Assembly (NCBI GenBank): GCA_021464245.1
Contig: JADCRB010000018.1
Coordinates: 1,240,001 to 1,304,000, forward strand
Reading direction: 5' to 3'
DNA length: 64,000 nucleotides
DNA from: Carallia brachiata
Lineage: Eukaryota; Streptophyta; Magnoliopsida; Malpighiales; Rhizophoraceae
A program made the translations under genes and the position numbers. How positions within the stretch are numbered: the first letter of the stretch is position 1; every line of letters starts with the position of its first letter. Below the pieces are notes generated by a model. It saw only the letters and a program-made list of their open reading frames with translations, did not search any database and was not told where the DNA came from. Below are positions 26,016 to 37,765 of the stretch, piece by piece.

Positions 26016-29000
26016 AGGATGATCATGAGGTGCAGGTTCCCGGGTTGAACGCCCTATACGACGCCGCGAACGGTGGAGCAGACGTTTGGATCAACGAAAA
26101 CAGGTTCAGAATCGTCAGGCGCCTCGGAGAAGGCAGCTTTGTCTGTGTCTTCCTTGTCAAGGAGCCCCTCTCCTCCGACTCCTCCTCCGCCTCCCTCGGT
26201 GGTCGTGGCCTCGCCAATAAAGTCAAGGACAAATCCCAACTCTCCGGTACTTATTGGCCTTTTATTCTGGACCCATTGAGCTATGGATCTTTTCTTTTGT
26301 TTCTTTTTTAGGAAATGCCGAGGCATTTACATTTCTTGTGTGAATATCAATGCAATTTTTGGAGTCTAGTTTTGGATTTGCTTAGAAATTTAAGATCTTT
26401 TTTTAATGGGGTTTTCACGTTTTGCTGTTAATCTGGAGATGGATTGTGTGATCTTAGAAAGCTGCCTTGGAGCACTCAAAATTAAAGCTTTGTTGTGCTT
26501 TCTTTAAGATATCATTCTGCATTCTAATCTGTGTTCTGATGGTAAAACTTAGAGTTTCTGGGTTGGCATATTTTTGGGTTAAGCAGCAAAAATTTTTTTT
26601 TTTTTTAAAAAGAATAATTTTTGATGCTTTGAATCAGTCCATATTCATGCTTGCTATCGTGTGCAATCTGCGTCAAAGAGTTTTATTTGTGCATATCATA
26701 GGATAGTCTGGATACACAATGTTCTCTAGCATTTGGACAGCCACATTTGTATGATTGAAATTACTATACAGATGACGGTACTTATGCAATGAAGAAAGTT
26801 CTCATCCAGAATAGTAAGCAGTTAGAGTTGGTTCGAGAAGAGATTCGTGTCTCATCCTTGTTTAACCAGCACAATCTGCTTCTGCTTCTTGATCATGCTA
26901 TTATTACAGTTAAGATATTGATTACCTTTTTTCCTCTTACTTATTCTGAAACTATTTTTAAGGATTGTTTTGCTATAAGACAATTATGGTTATTCTAAAC
27001 TTTCACCTTGATTTAGAGTCAGTGTAGATCTCTTGAATTCAAATTCAATTTTGGAATATGGTCTATTAGGCTCCAAAATCATAAATAAATATTTGGTAAC
27101 TATCTCAGTTCCTATGTGTGAATTTGTGTATATGCTATATGAAATCAGCCACTCTCATCCATACCCATTGTGGGAGGGCAGACCCTTGTCATTTAAATTT
27201 TTTTCCCAACATATGGGATAGAATGGAACAAAAAGGCAACAATATCCAGATCTAGCTATGAATCTTCTGGCGTTTAAAAACAGGATCGTTTTCTGCCTAT
27301 GTAAATGGATTTGAGTCAATTATTGCTTTCTTAATTGGCTTTCCATCTTTAATATCAATATGTCGTGCTGTTGCATTAGGCATGAACTTCGCTGTATTCA
27401 TTATTCTAAATTAGTAACATGAGGCTCTGGGTGGCCTTTTATGGGGATAACTCACTCCACATACTTCTGTATTTTCAACTCAGCCACCATTACCCATACC
27501 GTACTGTTGTCTGAATACCAGTTAGAAGGAATTTAATTTATTCCAAAAGTCCCTTTTTACTGGCCAGGCTGCTCAAGAAGGATATCGGAAGCATGAAGCA
27601 TATTTGTTATTTCCAGTTCACTTGGATGGAACTTTGCTGGATATCTCCCAAGCTATGAAAGCTAAAAATGAATATTTTTCCACTTCACATGTTCTTCAAA
27701 TATTCCGACAGGTGAATTATGGGCATCTCCTTCTTTTTCGTCAGTTTTAAACATGTTGGTAATTTGTTTCTTGCATAATGAAATCTTTGTACTCAAGTTA
27801 GATTTTGCATCACAATTGCTGTTAGCATTCCATAGATTGTGAGGGGAAGCTTTTGTGGACTTTAACTCCACTTTTTTACTTGCATCTGTTGTGTTTTATT
27901 GCTTTTTGATGTTAGAATTGTACCAGAATCTTCTATTGTGGTTTAAGAGCAGTCATTTATAAAAATCAGTGTCACAGCTTTGTGCAGGGCTGAAACATGT
28001 GCACAGCCTTGATCCTTCATGTGCACACAATGATGTCAAACCCCGTAATGTTCTCCTTACACACAGGAAGGGACAGACACTTCTCGCCTTATTAATGGAC
28101 TTCGCGAGTGCTCGACCTGGAAGGAAGCAAATTTGATCACGTACAGGGGCTCTACAATTGCAGGTAATTGCTTTTAATTTTCTTCTTCTTTACTTCCTGT
28201 TTTCTACATTACCATTCTAGAGGGCATTTCCCGTGCAGTGGGCTTCCTGCTTAACAGGGTTACAAGGGTTGGGGGAGGATCATCTATTCTACACTGCCTT
28301 TATTATGCATTTTGGAAATGGTGGCTTCATTCTGACGTTACATTACCATTCTATGGTAATGTAATGCTCACATGTATTATCGTGACTGGATTTTTACTTG
28401 ACCGATTTTTGGGAATGGGCATCTGAGCATTGTTCAGCACCTTTTCGAGCTCCCGAGTTGTGGGATTGTCCTAGTCATGCAGACATTGACGAGAGAATTG
28501 ACGTTTGGTCACTGGGATGCACACTACATGCGATAATGTGAGGACCACTCATTTTATCAATGATTATGTTTGTATATTCTGATTTTTCGTCCTTTATATT
28601 CTTTTTCGGCTAAGTTTTAATCATGTATTTAGCACGTCCCCTTTATTGACAAGTCAGAGTCTGTCTGCCACAAATTTCCAAAAGACAGCAAAATTAGATT
28701 AGATGGTCTTTAGCATGTTAATTCAGTATAAGATCCAAGTCTTCATTTTCAGCCTTGGTTTTCTTTTCTTTTGTTTTTTGGGCATTCTCCTTATGATAAA
28801 GTAACTTTTCCTGAGCATGCATGTGCGTGAATGTGTTGTGTGACTTGTGTCCTTCTGTAGGTGTCATTCCCTCCTACCACTCATAGTAACTTCGATAATG
28901 AATCTCATTGACATCTCTTAAGTTTCCGAATGCATATTATCATTTTCACAGTTGTTTATCATGGCTGATCCATATAGGTATGGGGTGTCTCCATTTGAAT

Positions 29001-29202
29001 ATGCACTTGGAGAGTCTGGAGGAAGCCTACAATTGGCCGTTGTAAATGCACAGATAAAATGGCCAGTTGGGCAAATCCGTCATATCCAGAGTCTCTCCGC
29101 TAATTTGTGACGTGGATGCTTCAACCCCAACTAACAGTTCGCCCTCGCATAGATGATATTCTTATTCATATGGACAAATTGATATCAAAGTTTTCTAGTT
29201 GA
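26016..29202 (+). pseudogene. STK16-like serine/threonine kinase pseudogene
   Basis: Six exon-like blocks match the plant STK16/NAK-type kinase: about 26016-26246, 26772-26914, 27568-27711, 27978-28163, 28413-28537 and 28978-29202. Visible motifs are GEGSFVCVF (glycine loop), YAMKKV (ATP lysine), AHNDVKPRN (catalytic loop), APFRAPELWD and IDVWSLGCTLHAIM, and a C-terminal IDDILIHMDKLISKFSS-like tail. Lesions: there is no in-frame ATG (the 5' end begins in AT-rich repeat sequence); the exon 2 donor reads AAG|AT instead of GT; DFG is DFA; a TGA (28134-28136) replaces the Arg codon expected after KQI; the acceptor before EWASEH is GG instead of AG; there is a frameshift near 29070-29085; and a TAA (29101-29103) follows. 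Introns are kept, so this is a decayed duplicate and not a processed copy. Confidence 0.88.
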
Positions 29203-29931
29203 GGTAGTAGTATGTAACAAAAAGAAGATTGCATTGACGATGTTGCATTCAACTGTGGCAATCCAGCAACTTGAGCTACATATCAGTAGCATTCCATGTT
29301 CAAGCGTCGAAATACCTTTAAGCGAAAATGGTGGTGATGTACAGAGCAGTTCCTGAGTTGAAAGAGTTACCGAGTTAGATTTCCTTTTTGTAGGAGTTTT
29401 GGCGTTGTGCAAGGTGCTTAAAGTTGGTATATTATTTGTCACTGCTATTTCGATTTTGCCGTATGTAATTTATTGGCGTTCACATGGCCTCGTGCGAATC
29501 ATTATTCGATTGCTTAGTTAAACCACAATAAATGGCAAAACGAGCCTTTGGATAATACTGTGTTTTCTCTTTCTCTCTCTCTCTTTTCTTTTTTTTTAGT
29601 TGTTGTTGTTGTTGTTGTTGTTTGACAAACAGAAAGTAAATTGCAGCATTGAAAAATGAAGAAGGGCTGGTATCTGGACATAATTTGACGAAGGGCTGGT
29701 ATCTTTCTTTGTGAGCCGCAATGCTCATTCATACAAAATGAAGGCCACAGATTTAGCTTACCGATTGGAGCCATAGTACAAGGAAAACGACATCATAATC
29801 TCAGACGAATATTTGTAACCATGTGAAGGTGCCTAAGGAGGAGTTTTAGAGCAAACACTTGGTTGATGGATCCATAGCTTCTGGAAAACCTTGGAAATTG
29901 TATGCCTTTTGCTTCCTCTATATTGAAATGG
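29203..29931. other. Intergenic between convergent kinase pseudogene and ceramide synthase
   Basis: Former 3' UTR of the kinase and 3' UTR of the ceramide synthase gene, with a (TC)n tract followed by a (TTG)n microsatellite at about 29570-29622. No other gene is seen. Confidence 0.55.
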
Positions 29932-32900
29932 TCAGTCATCGTGTTCTGCTTCACCTTCAGAGTCTGCATAAACAAACACATTGATTGGTCGCATAATTGG
30001 AATAGCCGATATTAGACAAAAGACGCATTTTAAAGAAGTTGCATTTCTTCCAAAACCATGCCCGTTTATTTTTTACACTAGCTAAAAAAAAGGTGTCATA
30101 ACACAAGAGACATTCGTACTATAGGGTCGCAGTTTTACCCTTATTTTGTAAAGAACATGCTGTTTCTACTGTTCAAATCTGTGACCTTTAGGTCGCAATA
30201 GAGTATCCTTAATATTACTGTTAGCTCGGAAAATAAAAAGAAAAGACCCACTGCAATAGAATCGAAAGTTTCTGACTGCTAATTTTAACAAGACTCAAGT
30301 TTCAAGTTTTAATTAAACGCCAACCACTATGTATTCATTCGTGCGTCCTTACATTTGCCAATTTCTAAGTTACCTGATTGATCCTTCTCTCTTATTGCAT
30401 TTCGAATTATTTCGTTAGGTGCAGGTGCTGGTGCAGCTAAACGTTTCTACTTTAGAAACCATGTTCTTTACCTGATCGAATGTCATCGCTGACCTGGCCT
30501 CTTGCCTGGATCTGTTCTATGAGCATCTTAACCATCAAGGTCCACCAATAAATATTAACAACAAGCACGCAGATTAGAAGGCTATTGAAAACATAATAAC
30601 ATATAGGTCCATCCAAGGCATGCTTCTCCTTGTCTAAGGTCAAAAGAACTTCATAGCTGTCACAAAATAAGGAAAACCAGAAAGGTCAAATATCAGAGAA
30701 TACTCGTGGCAAGGTTATAGTGCTTCTAACTAGAATAAAACTGATTAAGAAAATTGAAATAAATCAAGTCAAAATGCTACTAAGCACTCATTTCCATGTA
30801 GTATGAATTTGTTCATGAGGCACCTGATACCATTATTGCGGGGAAACAAAAAGAACACGTCAATGAATATTTGCTGATAATTGAGAATGCAATTTCGAAG
30901 CAAATGAGTTGAAATGGTGATGAAATACTGGAAATTCCAAGAAAGAAACTAAGATCAAGACCTCAAGAAATCTTAGATTGAAAAGATAATCGGTGTCTGC
31001 TATTGCAGTTTAAATGAAAAGAACCTGAAGGAACAACAACAAGCAGAAGAGCTAGTACAGATACTTGAAAAGTAGATCCTAAAAGGCTGAAACCAAATTT
31101 TTTTACAAACCAAGAAGTAACGCCCAATGGGAAGCAAAGTTGCTCAAGCTGAATAACCAACAAAATATGTACTTAGGATGAGAATGAAAAGTAGTAATAA
31201 TAATAAGCTAGCAAAAGAAAGAGAAAACAGCAACCATTGCATGAACAGATAGCATATGCAAAACTGGTTGGTGCAAATGAGCTAAATTTTTTTACATCAC
31301 ATCTAAACTCTTGACTCTTTGTTGGCTACATGAGAATCAGAAATGGACAATCTGAAAGCAATAAGCAACATAGATCGTAAGCATTAAAATTGCTTAATTT
31401 AATATGCAAGGAGAATCTGGGAAAGAAAATGGAGAGCTAATGCTAATGTATAAAATATCTAAAATCACACTACATGAGCAGAATGCAAAGGCACCAACTA
31501 TAACGAATTCTGATGATTGATAAAATAATTTCCAAGTCTGCTTGGAAAGTCACCTTGTACTCCGAAGTATCCAAAATGGAAAATAAACCATGCGGAGTAT
31601 GGTCCAAGAGAGAACAAATGCTGGGAAAAAAATACTAGAAATCCATTCATAGCCACTGTATCTTGACATCTTTGCAACTTCTAGAAATCCATCACAGGCA
31701 TCATGCAGTGCCAAAACAATTGAACCAACACGACCAAACCTGCAATTGGCAGCAAAAACTTAAAAAAAAAGAAAAAAAGTTCTGACACGTTTGGAAAAAC
31801 AAAGTGTGATGAACTATTTAGTGCAAAAATTCAATAAGAAGTACACACACATATCATGATTTTGTGAAAAATCATCTCTGCATACACCAACAAAGAAAAG
31901 GGTGTGAAACAGATTCTTTTTAGCATGTATGAAGATGCAACAAAAATCAAAGGCTGAAACACTTTGGAACGAACCTAAACATGTAGGAAAGCACAACAAG
32001 AACGAGTGTTGCAACATGATGAGTCATTGACACCAGAAAGTCAGAACGCCTTGTTTCCCAAAACATCAAAGCAAATATGGAATATGTGTAAAATCCAGCA
32101 ACATACATATACAATCCCTTCAATTTCAACCTGACCATCATGAAGAGAAACAGTCAACTAAACCAGGCTACATGAATTTACATGTGTAATACAATAAGAA
32201 CAATGACAGATAAAAAAATTAAAAGTTGCAGCAAAAATGATATTGGCAGTGTGCTATTGACCAGAATGGTCGGACATCATACTGTCAGCCTGGTGAATAG
32301 CAGCATAGTCATGCACAGGTTCACTTAACCACGCTGTACAGGTATCCAACATCAAGATTAACCTAATTCTACCATCTGTTATGACAGCAAGTGATTTGTT
32401 TGGTTGGTAATTAGCTCACTTCAGTTTCAGATCAGGCCACGTTTGATCTCCAGGTCCGGACCAAAAGTACTTGGTATCAGTGAACCAGGGCTCGCCATAG
32501 GAAACAGAAAGGGCAAATAACTCTGCAGAAAGAAAATAGACAAATTTCCAAGCTGACTCTTTGAATTTATTGATTTTCTTCCTCTTTTCATGCGATTGAA
32601 TGTGCACGGCAGTATATCCCTTCCCAAAAATCATTCTTCTGGCTAAATGCTGCAACAAAAATGGGCAGCTATTTCATAAGAAGTTGGCAAGTGCATGGAC
32701 TTTAAAGAATTTACCATGAAAAATTATTGTAGCTTTATTATTTATTCAATCAGTCACAAGAAGACTTGAATTAACTTGAATTTCACTACCTGCTATTGGC
32801 ATTTATCCAACTACAAGTGAATTAATAAAACTATATCTAGAACCAAATAACCAGAACAACATTCAACAGAAATTTAATTGGAAAACGAATTGCTTCTCAA

Positions 32901-33735
32901 ATTCTCAACTAGTAGTAGCCTTTTATTTCCTGAATGTTTATATGGCCATTTTCAAAACAGGTAGAGTTAATTAACACGGTAAAGCTGCAAATTTCACCCA
33001 TCCAAGAAATTACCATAGCCTTTTCTCTCCTCCATACCAACATCACATGCACTCACACCCACAATCATGAATTGAAAACTAGACTTCCTTAATATCAAAA
33101 GCAATGGAAATCACAGCAGGTAGATCGTATATAAAAATCAAATATAACAATACAAGCAGATGGCTTTTGAACTTAATTACTCAAAGGTCAAGGTCACAAA
33201 AATTGCAGTTGAAACAAAGCTGCAAACTACAGACCAGACTTAATCTCGATAGCCACCCTTGGTCAAAAGATCTAGTTCACAATTCAAAAAATTAAATTAT
33301 TGGTTGAAGCCCATATGAATTATATATAAAATTCTCACACCCAAGACTTTTTTTTTTTGGTCTTTTTGGTGAGGATCACAGAGAGGAGGATTGGGGGAGG
33401 CGGGTTATAACCGCCACCTCCCATACAAGCATTCTACCAGGTAACCCTCACATGAAAGAAATCAAAAGAAATCATTCAACTTAAGCTATTAGGTGACGTC
33501 ACGAATGAATCATATATTAAATTCTAACGCTACACACAAAACAAGATACTAGTGCACTTCCAATAACAACATCAACATGCAAGCAACGAGGTAGCTAAAA
33601 CTAAAGTACCTCGAAGACGCAGGTGTCAAGAAAAAACCTCAATAAAGGGAAGAAGAGAGCAAATAGGGGAACGGTCAGGAAGTCAGTTGCCATTGGGTAC
33701 GATTCAGCCTCCCAATTGATCAAACCGTTGGTCAT
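29932..33735 (-). CDS. LOH: Ceramide synthase, LAG1 longevity assurance homolog (TLC domain)
   Basis: Six exons on the - strand join in frame: 33735-33610, 32649-32420, 32130-31975, 31739-31554, 30656-30472 and 29963-29932. They total 915 nt and 304 aa, typical for plant LAG1 homologs. The enzyme N-acylates sphingoid bases with fatty acyl-CoA to form ceramides at the ER membrane. Evidence: N-terminal [12 protein letters not shown] and a hydrophobic [14 protein letters not shown] segment; [35 protein letters not shown]; the Lag1p motif with [10 protein letters not shown] (His-His at about 156-157) and [16 protein letters not shown] (His-Asp at about 183-184); then [18 protein letters not shown] and an acidic C-terminal tail [10 protein letters not shown]. 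It resembles the LOH1/LOH3 type more than LOH2, as inferred from these motifs. No lesion is seen. Intron 1 is nearly 1 kb. Confidence 0.95.
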
Positions 33736-34053
33736 TGGAAGACCCATCATACTCGTTTGCAGGAGTTTGCAGAATTCAAAGTGATTTGAAGAGAACTAGA
33801 CCGCAGCAATGCAAAGGATGGCTATTGCTAAGCAGAAAAATTAGACCTTTCATGGTTTCCACTTTCCTGGAAGCTACGCATGCATTATTACTGGCTTTGA
33901 AAAGAGGACAATTAAATTTTAATATTTTAATTAATATTTTTATTAAAATAAAAAATAATAATTTTAAAATAAATTTAATAATTTTTAAAAAATAAAAATA
34001 ATGATTGTTAATTTTTATTTAAAAAATTATTAATTTTAATTTTAATTAAAATA

Positions 34054-34058
34054 CTAAA
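34054..34058. repeat. 5-bp target site duplication, left (CTAAA)
   Basis: CTAAA directly before the 5' LTR. The same five bases follow the 3' LTR at 38607-38611. Confidence 0.85.
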
Positions 34059-34873
34059 TGTAAACACAGAAAAAAAAAAAAAAGAGGCAATCTAGAAGGT
34101 CAGCTTTTAGAAAAAGAAAAAATTCAAAGTTAGGCACCGGCGAGAAGAAAAAAAAAAAGAAAAAAAAAAGGTCAGCAAAAGGTTGGTGGCACAGTACCAC
34201 ACAGTGCCACCCAAAAAGCATATAAATAGGCAGAACCAATGGCCATTTGCCAAGAGGAAACAAAAGACAAATTGGAATTGCAAATCCAATTTGTAATTGT
34301 CTCAAAGAGAAAACATTATCTTCCATACGTTTTATATTTTGGGCATATACACTTTAAACGCCATCAAGTGCGATATTCTAAAGTAAAGGCCTAGAATATT
34401 TATCATACACAATTTTCAAAAATATTTTGGATATACACTCTCCAGTCGTCTTAAATCAGAATCTGAGAGAGAAAATATTCAAAATATCAAAATACTGCAA
34501 ATTCGACTGAGATTAAACCTCATACGGCCCTCAGCAAAATCCAGGCAGTTCATCCGAGAACAAGTCCCTTCGACCTTCGGTGAAATTAAGTCAGATCGGC
34601 TCAGATCAGGCCTCTGCGGTTCTTAACCGTAGTCAAAACGTCCAAATCAGATCCAGTTTCAGTCTACCCAGTTCAAGAAAAAGCTGTGGAAATTATTTCT
34701 GTCAAGATCAAGCTCGTGCAGCCCTTGACGGAGTCAAAAACAGGAGCATTAATCGGAGGGTCTACTCAGAGATCGACCCCACATAAATTTCTTTTTATTT
34801 TACAATTTTTTATTGTAATTTGTTTATGTATTTTTTAATCTAACTGTTACAGGTTAGAAATTTACCCGTCACA
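34059..34873 (+). repeat. 5' LTR of copy A
   Basis: Direct repeat of 37766-38606, starting TGTAAACACAG and ending TTTACCCGTCACA. A TATA box (TATAAATA, 34221-34228) marks the likely U3 promoter. It lacks about 30 bases present in the 3' LTR near 37967-38000. Confidence 0.9.
34221..34228 (+). promoter_or_regulatory. TATA box in 5' LTR
   Basis: TATAAATA in a conserved context (AAAGCATATAAATAGGCAGAACC). The 3' LTR has the same motif at 37919-37926, and copy B's LTR has TATAAAA at 63259-63265. Confidence 0.6.
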
Positions 34874-34878
34874 AAATT

Positions 34879-34896
34879 TTGGCACGCTCGGTGGGA
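34879..34896 (+). other. Primer-binding site of copy A
   Basis: TGGCACGCTCGGTGGGAC lies just inside the 5' LTR and starts with TGG, as expected for a site complementary to a tRNA 3' end. The tRNA was not identified. Confidence 0.6.
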
Positions 34897-35644
34897 CATC
34901 TCTACCTCCCATCTTTTACTCCTTAGAAAAAAAAAAAAAAATTTAGTGGCACAACGGCCATTTCATGGCCTATGGGTCGTGAAATGACCAATACCAACAC
35001 AACCCTAGAAGACAGGAATCCAGTGCATCGGTGGCACTAAAGATGAACAAGACTATCGCCATCAGTAAAAGGACGACTGCTCAATTGCCTGCATTAATCA
35101 TCCTACTTGAGTACGTAGGTTCGCAAACTCGTGCATGGACACAGTTCTCATCCAACTGGACTAGTAGAGGGACACAAGTACCGACTTTGCGACAAGCTCA
35201 CTTCCAACTGGGACGGGCTATACCTGGTTCAAGAAGCCTACATCAATTACGCTTGTATGCTGTCAACGCATCCCGACCTGGTTCGATCAAACGGTAAACT
35301 TCTAAAATTTACTGTGTAAAAAAAAAAAAAAAAAAAGCCAAAAAAAAAAATGTCTGAAACTTATGTGCAAGTTCAGAACCCTTCTTCAAAATTCAAATCT
35401 AGATTCGGGGGCAAATCTCAAATCCCGACTCAAATTCAAAGTCAAACATAAACTCAGCTAAACTCGGGCTCAAAGCCCAAATCTAAATTCCAAATCCAAA
35501 TCCAGATTCGAGGGTAAAACTTAAACCCTGAATCAAAGTCCAGCTCAGCAGCTCAATAGCTCACCAAACAGTTCAGCAGCTCAGCAGCTCAACAGCTCAC
35601 CAAACAGCTCAACAGCTCAACAACTCAGCAGCTTAACAGTTCAA

Positions 35645-35920
35645 CACTCCTGTCTCGCACGAGTATAAAAGGCGAACAGCTCAACAGTTCAACACTCTTG
35701 TCTCGCACGAGTATAAAAGGCGAACAGCTTCACAGTTCAACACTCCTGCCTCGCACGAGTATAAAAGGCGATAATCAATCCATCACGATTCAGCACTCCT
35801 GCCTCGCACGAGTATAAAAGGCGACACCGCAATTCAGCACTCCTGCCTCGCACGAGTATAAAAGGCGAACAATCCAACAAACCTGACTCTTGACCCGCAC
35901 GAGTATAAACTGTGAACGGC
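35645..35920 (+). repeat. TATA-containing minisatellite in copy A
   Basis: Five tandem units of about 44-53 bp share the core ACTCCTGYCTCGCACGAG followed by TATAAAAGGCGA. A sixth ends TATAAACTGTGAACGGCCC, and a seventh like it lies apart at about 36056-36092. Each unit holds a TATA box next to the short palindromic half-sites CTCG and CGAG. The array ends about 100-270 bases before the ATG of the captured homeobox ORF. Confidence 0.9.
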
Positions 35921-36191
35921 CCAATAGCAAAAAAAAAAAATAAAAAAAAAAAATCGGAAGTCCCGATCTGAAAGCCCAAGCGAAAGTCAAAGCCCGAACA
36001 CAAAATCCCAAGTTCCAGACACAAGTCCAGAACCCAAATTCAAAATTCAATCCAACTCCTGGCACGCATGAGTATAAACTGTGAACGGCCCAAAAATATA
36101 AAAGCAACGGAGGGTTTGAGTCTGAAACTCAGCATTAGTCTCAACCAATCTTCACCACAAGCCAGACTTTTGCTCCTCTGCCACAAGAAAG

Positions 36192-36815
36192 ATGGAACCA
36201 GTTGCAGAACCTCAAGACAAGGGAGAAGAAAAGTCACCCCGCACAAGGTGGCAACCGACCATGGCACAACTGCAAATTTTGGAGGAAGTCTTCCACAACA
36301 ATGGAGGTATTATTCCTAATGCATCTCAAATTTACTAACTTGTCTCACGATTGCGCCCGCTCGGGGCAATCGAAGGAAAAAATGTGTTTTATTGGTTTCA
36401 GAATCGGAGAAACAGGAAGAAACCAGCACTGAGAACTGCTTTTTCCAAAGAACAGTCTGTCGTTCCGATAGTAGATCCCACCGGTACAGCTTCGCCCTCA
36501 AATGAAGCAGGTCCGAGTTCTTCCACTGCAATGGTCTCTCCACGGTATGTTCATCAAAGCCGTAGCCCATGGGAGCATACATGCTGGTCCTGGTGGTCTT
36601 ACGGAGTCAGCCAAGGGTTCATCCCTCCTAGATACTTAAGTCTAGGAGGAATTTTTCTAGCAGAAATGAGTTATTCCGGCGAAACTTTGCCTCTCTTTCC
36701 AGAATATTCTGGCAGCATCAACCAGCTGGAAAGCGACGTCGACGTCGACGTCAATATCATCGGCCCACCAGACGAGGTCGAGCTTGACTTGAAGTTGCGC
36801 CTCGGGCCCCACTAG
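36192..36815 (+). pseudogene. Captured WUSCHEL-related homeobox gene inside retrotransposon copy A
   Basis: One continuous frame of 208 codons from ATG to TAG, interrupted only by a TAA at codon 49 (36336-36338). Domains in order: a WUS-type homeodomain at residues about 17-78 (RTRWQPTMAQLQILEEVF, then SRLRPLGAIEGKNVFYWF and QNRRNRKKPAL); a Ser/Pro-rich linker; a WUS box TLPLFP at 165-170; an acidic stretch ESDVDVDVNI; and a C-terminal EAR-like LDLKLRLG at 198-205. The presence of all three WUS-clade motifs shows that a whole coding region was captured, and there is no intron in it. WUS-clade proteins are nuclear transcription regulators that maintain stem cells in meristems and recruit TOPLESS co-repressors through such motifs. 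The copy in the second element has CAA at the TAA position, so the stop was gained after capture. Without readthrough, the product would be a 48-aa stub. Confidence 0.85.
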
Positions 36816-36839
36816 GACGGCCGACAAGATAAGGTGCAA

Positions 36840-36915
36840 CGACTTTGGCAGCACACGGTAACGACTTCTGCAGCACACGGCAACGACTTCTGCAACACAC
36901 GGTAACGACTTTCGT
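36840..36915 (+). repeat. Short tandem repeat after the captured homeobox ORF
   Basis: About four degenerate units of CACACGGYAACGACTTYTGCAG. A shorter version is present in copy B near 62400-62460. Confidence 0.7.
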
Positions 36916-37765
36916 GTCACGCGTCAGCCGCTGCCTCTTTTGTCTCTTATGCAGGAAAGGGACGTGGATGACCCTACTCGATTCTGCGTACCTTCTTTTT
37001 GAATTTTCAAAAAAAAAAAAAAATCTTTATCGTATGTATATATATATCTTGCATTCCCGAGTTGTAATACTCACCCCTCAGCTCTTCTTTCTCAAAAGAA
37101 AATGGCTAGTCTCTACGCTTGTCTGAGGAAATTCTTTGATCAAGAAGTTGGAGGCGCACGAGCTAAGAAAAGAAGGAGTAGTCTTCTTTGAGGGATCCCT
37201 AAAAGCCCTCGAAACTCAGTCTCCAACGCCATCGGTATCATGGAGTTCCAACTACTCTCCTTAGTTCACATCTACCACAGAGGGATGAGAAGCTGCAATT
37301 ATCCTAATCTTCCTTTGGATGCGGCGACGTATAGGGAGGTTCCAACTACTCTCCTTACATCGAAGCAGACTTGGGAATCATCACTACAGTCAGTCTCTCT
37401 ATGTGCCGATTTTGAAGTTTCGAGGTGCTGGGCCTTCCTCTTTGGGAGGTTTAAGTTTTTTCCCTACCGGATCATTTCCACTAGAGCTTTAGAACTTCAA
37501 AGAACCTTTGCCAGCCTTTGCGAGCCATAGAAGCTCAAACGCACCTGGAGCCAGAATGTCAATTTTTATATTGGCTGGGCTGCTAACTTTCTCAAGATCG
37601 TATCGGGTTCCTATTGCGATCCAACAACAGTAGGTATGGTCAGAGATAGAAGATTTCAACATTTAATGTTCATCAGGACATCTCAAGTTTCAAACTGGAC
37701 TTCAAAACTCGGTGCGGATCACGTCTGTAAAGTTCTTCCTTACCGACCCTTGAAGTGGGGGCATT

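Noticed and set aside
33345..33450. T-rich start followed by GGCGGGTTATAACCGCC in ceramide synthase intron 1, considered as a transposon end
   Set aside because: Only a short palindrome and no target duplication or second terminus could be found.
35031..35297. 88-codon ORF in the 5' interior of retrotransposon copy A, considered as gag
   Set aside because: No zinc-knuckle (CxxC) or capsid-like motif is seen; too short to support a gag call.
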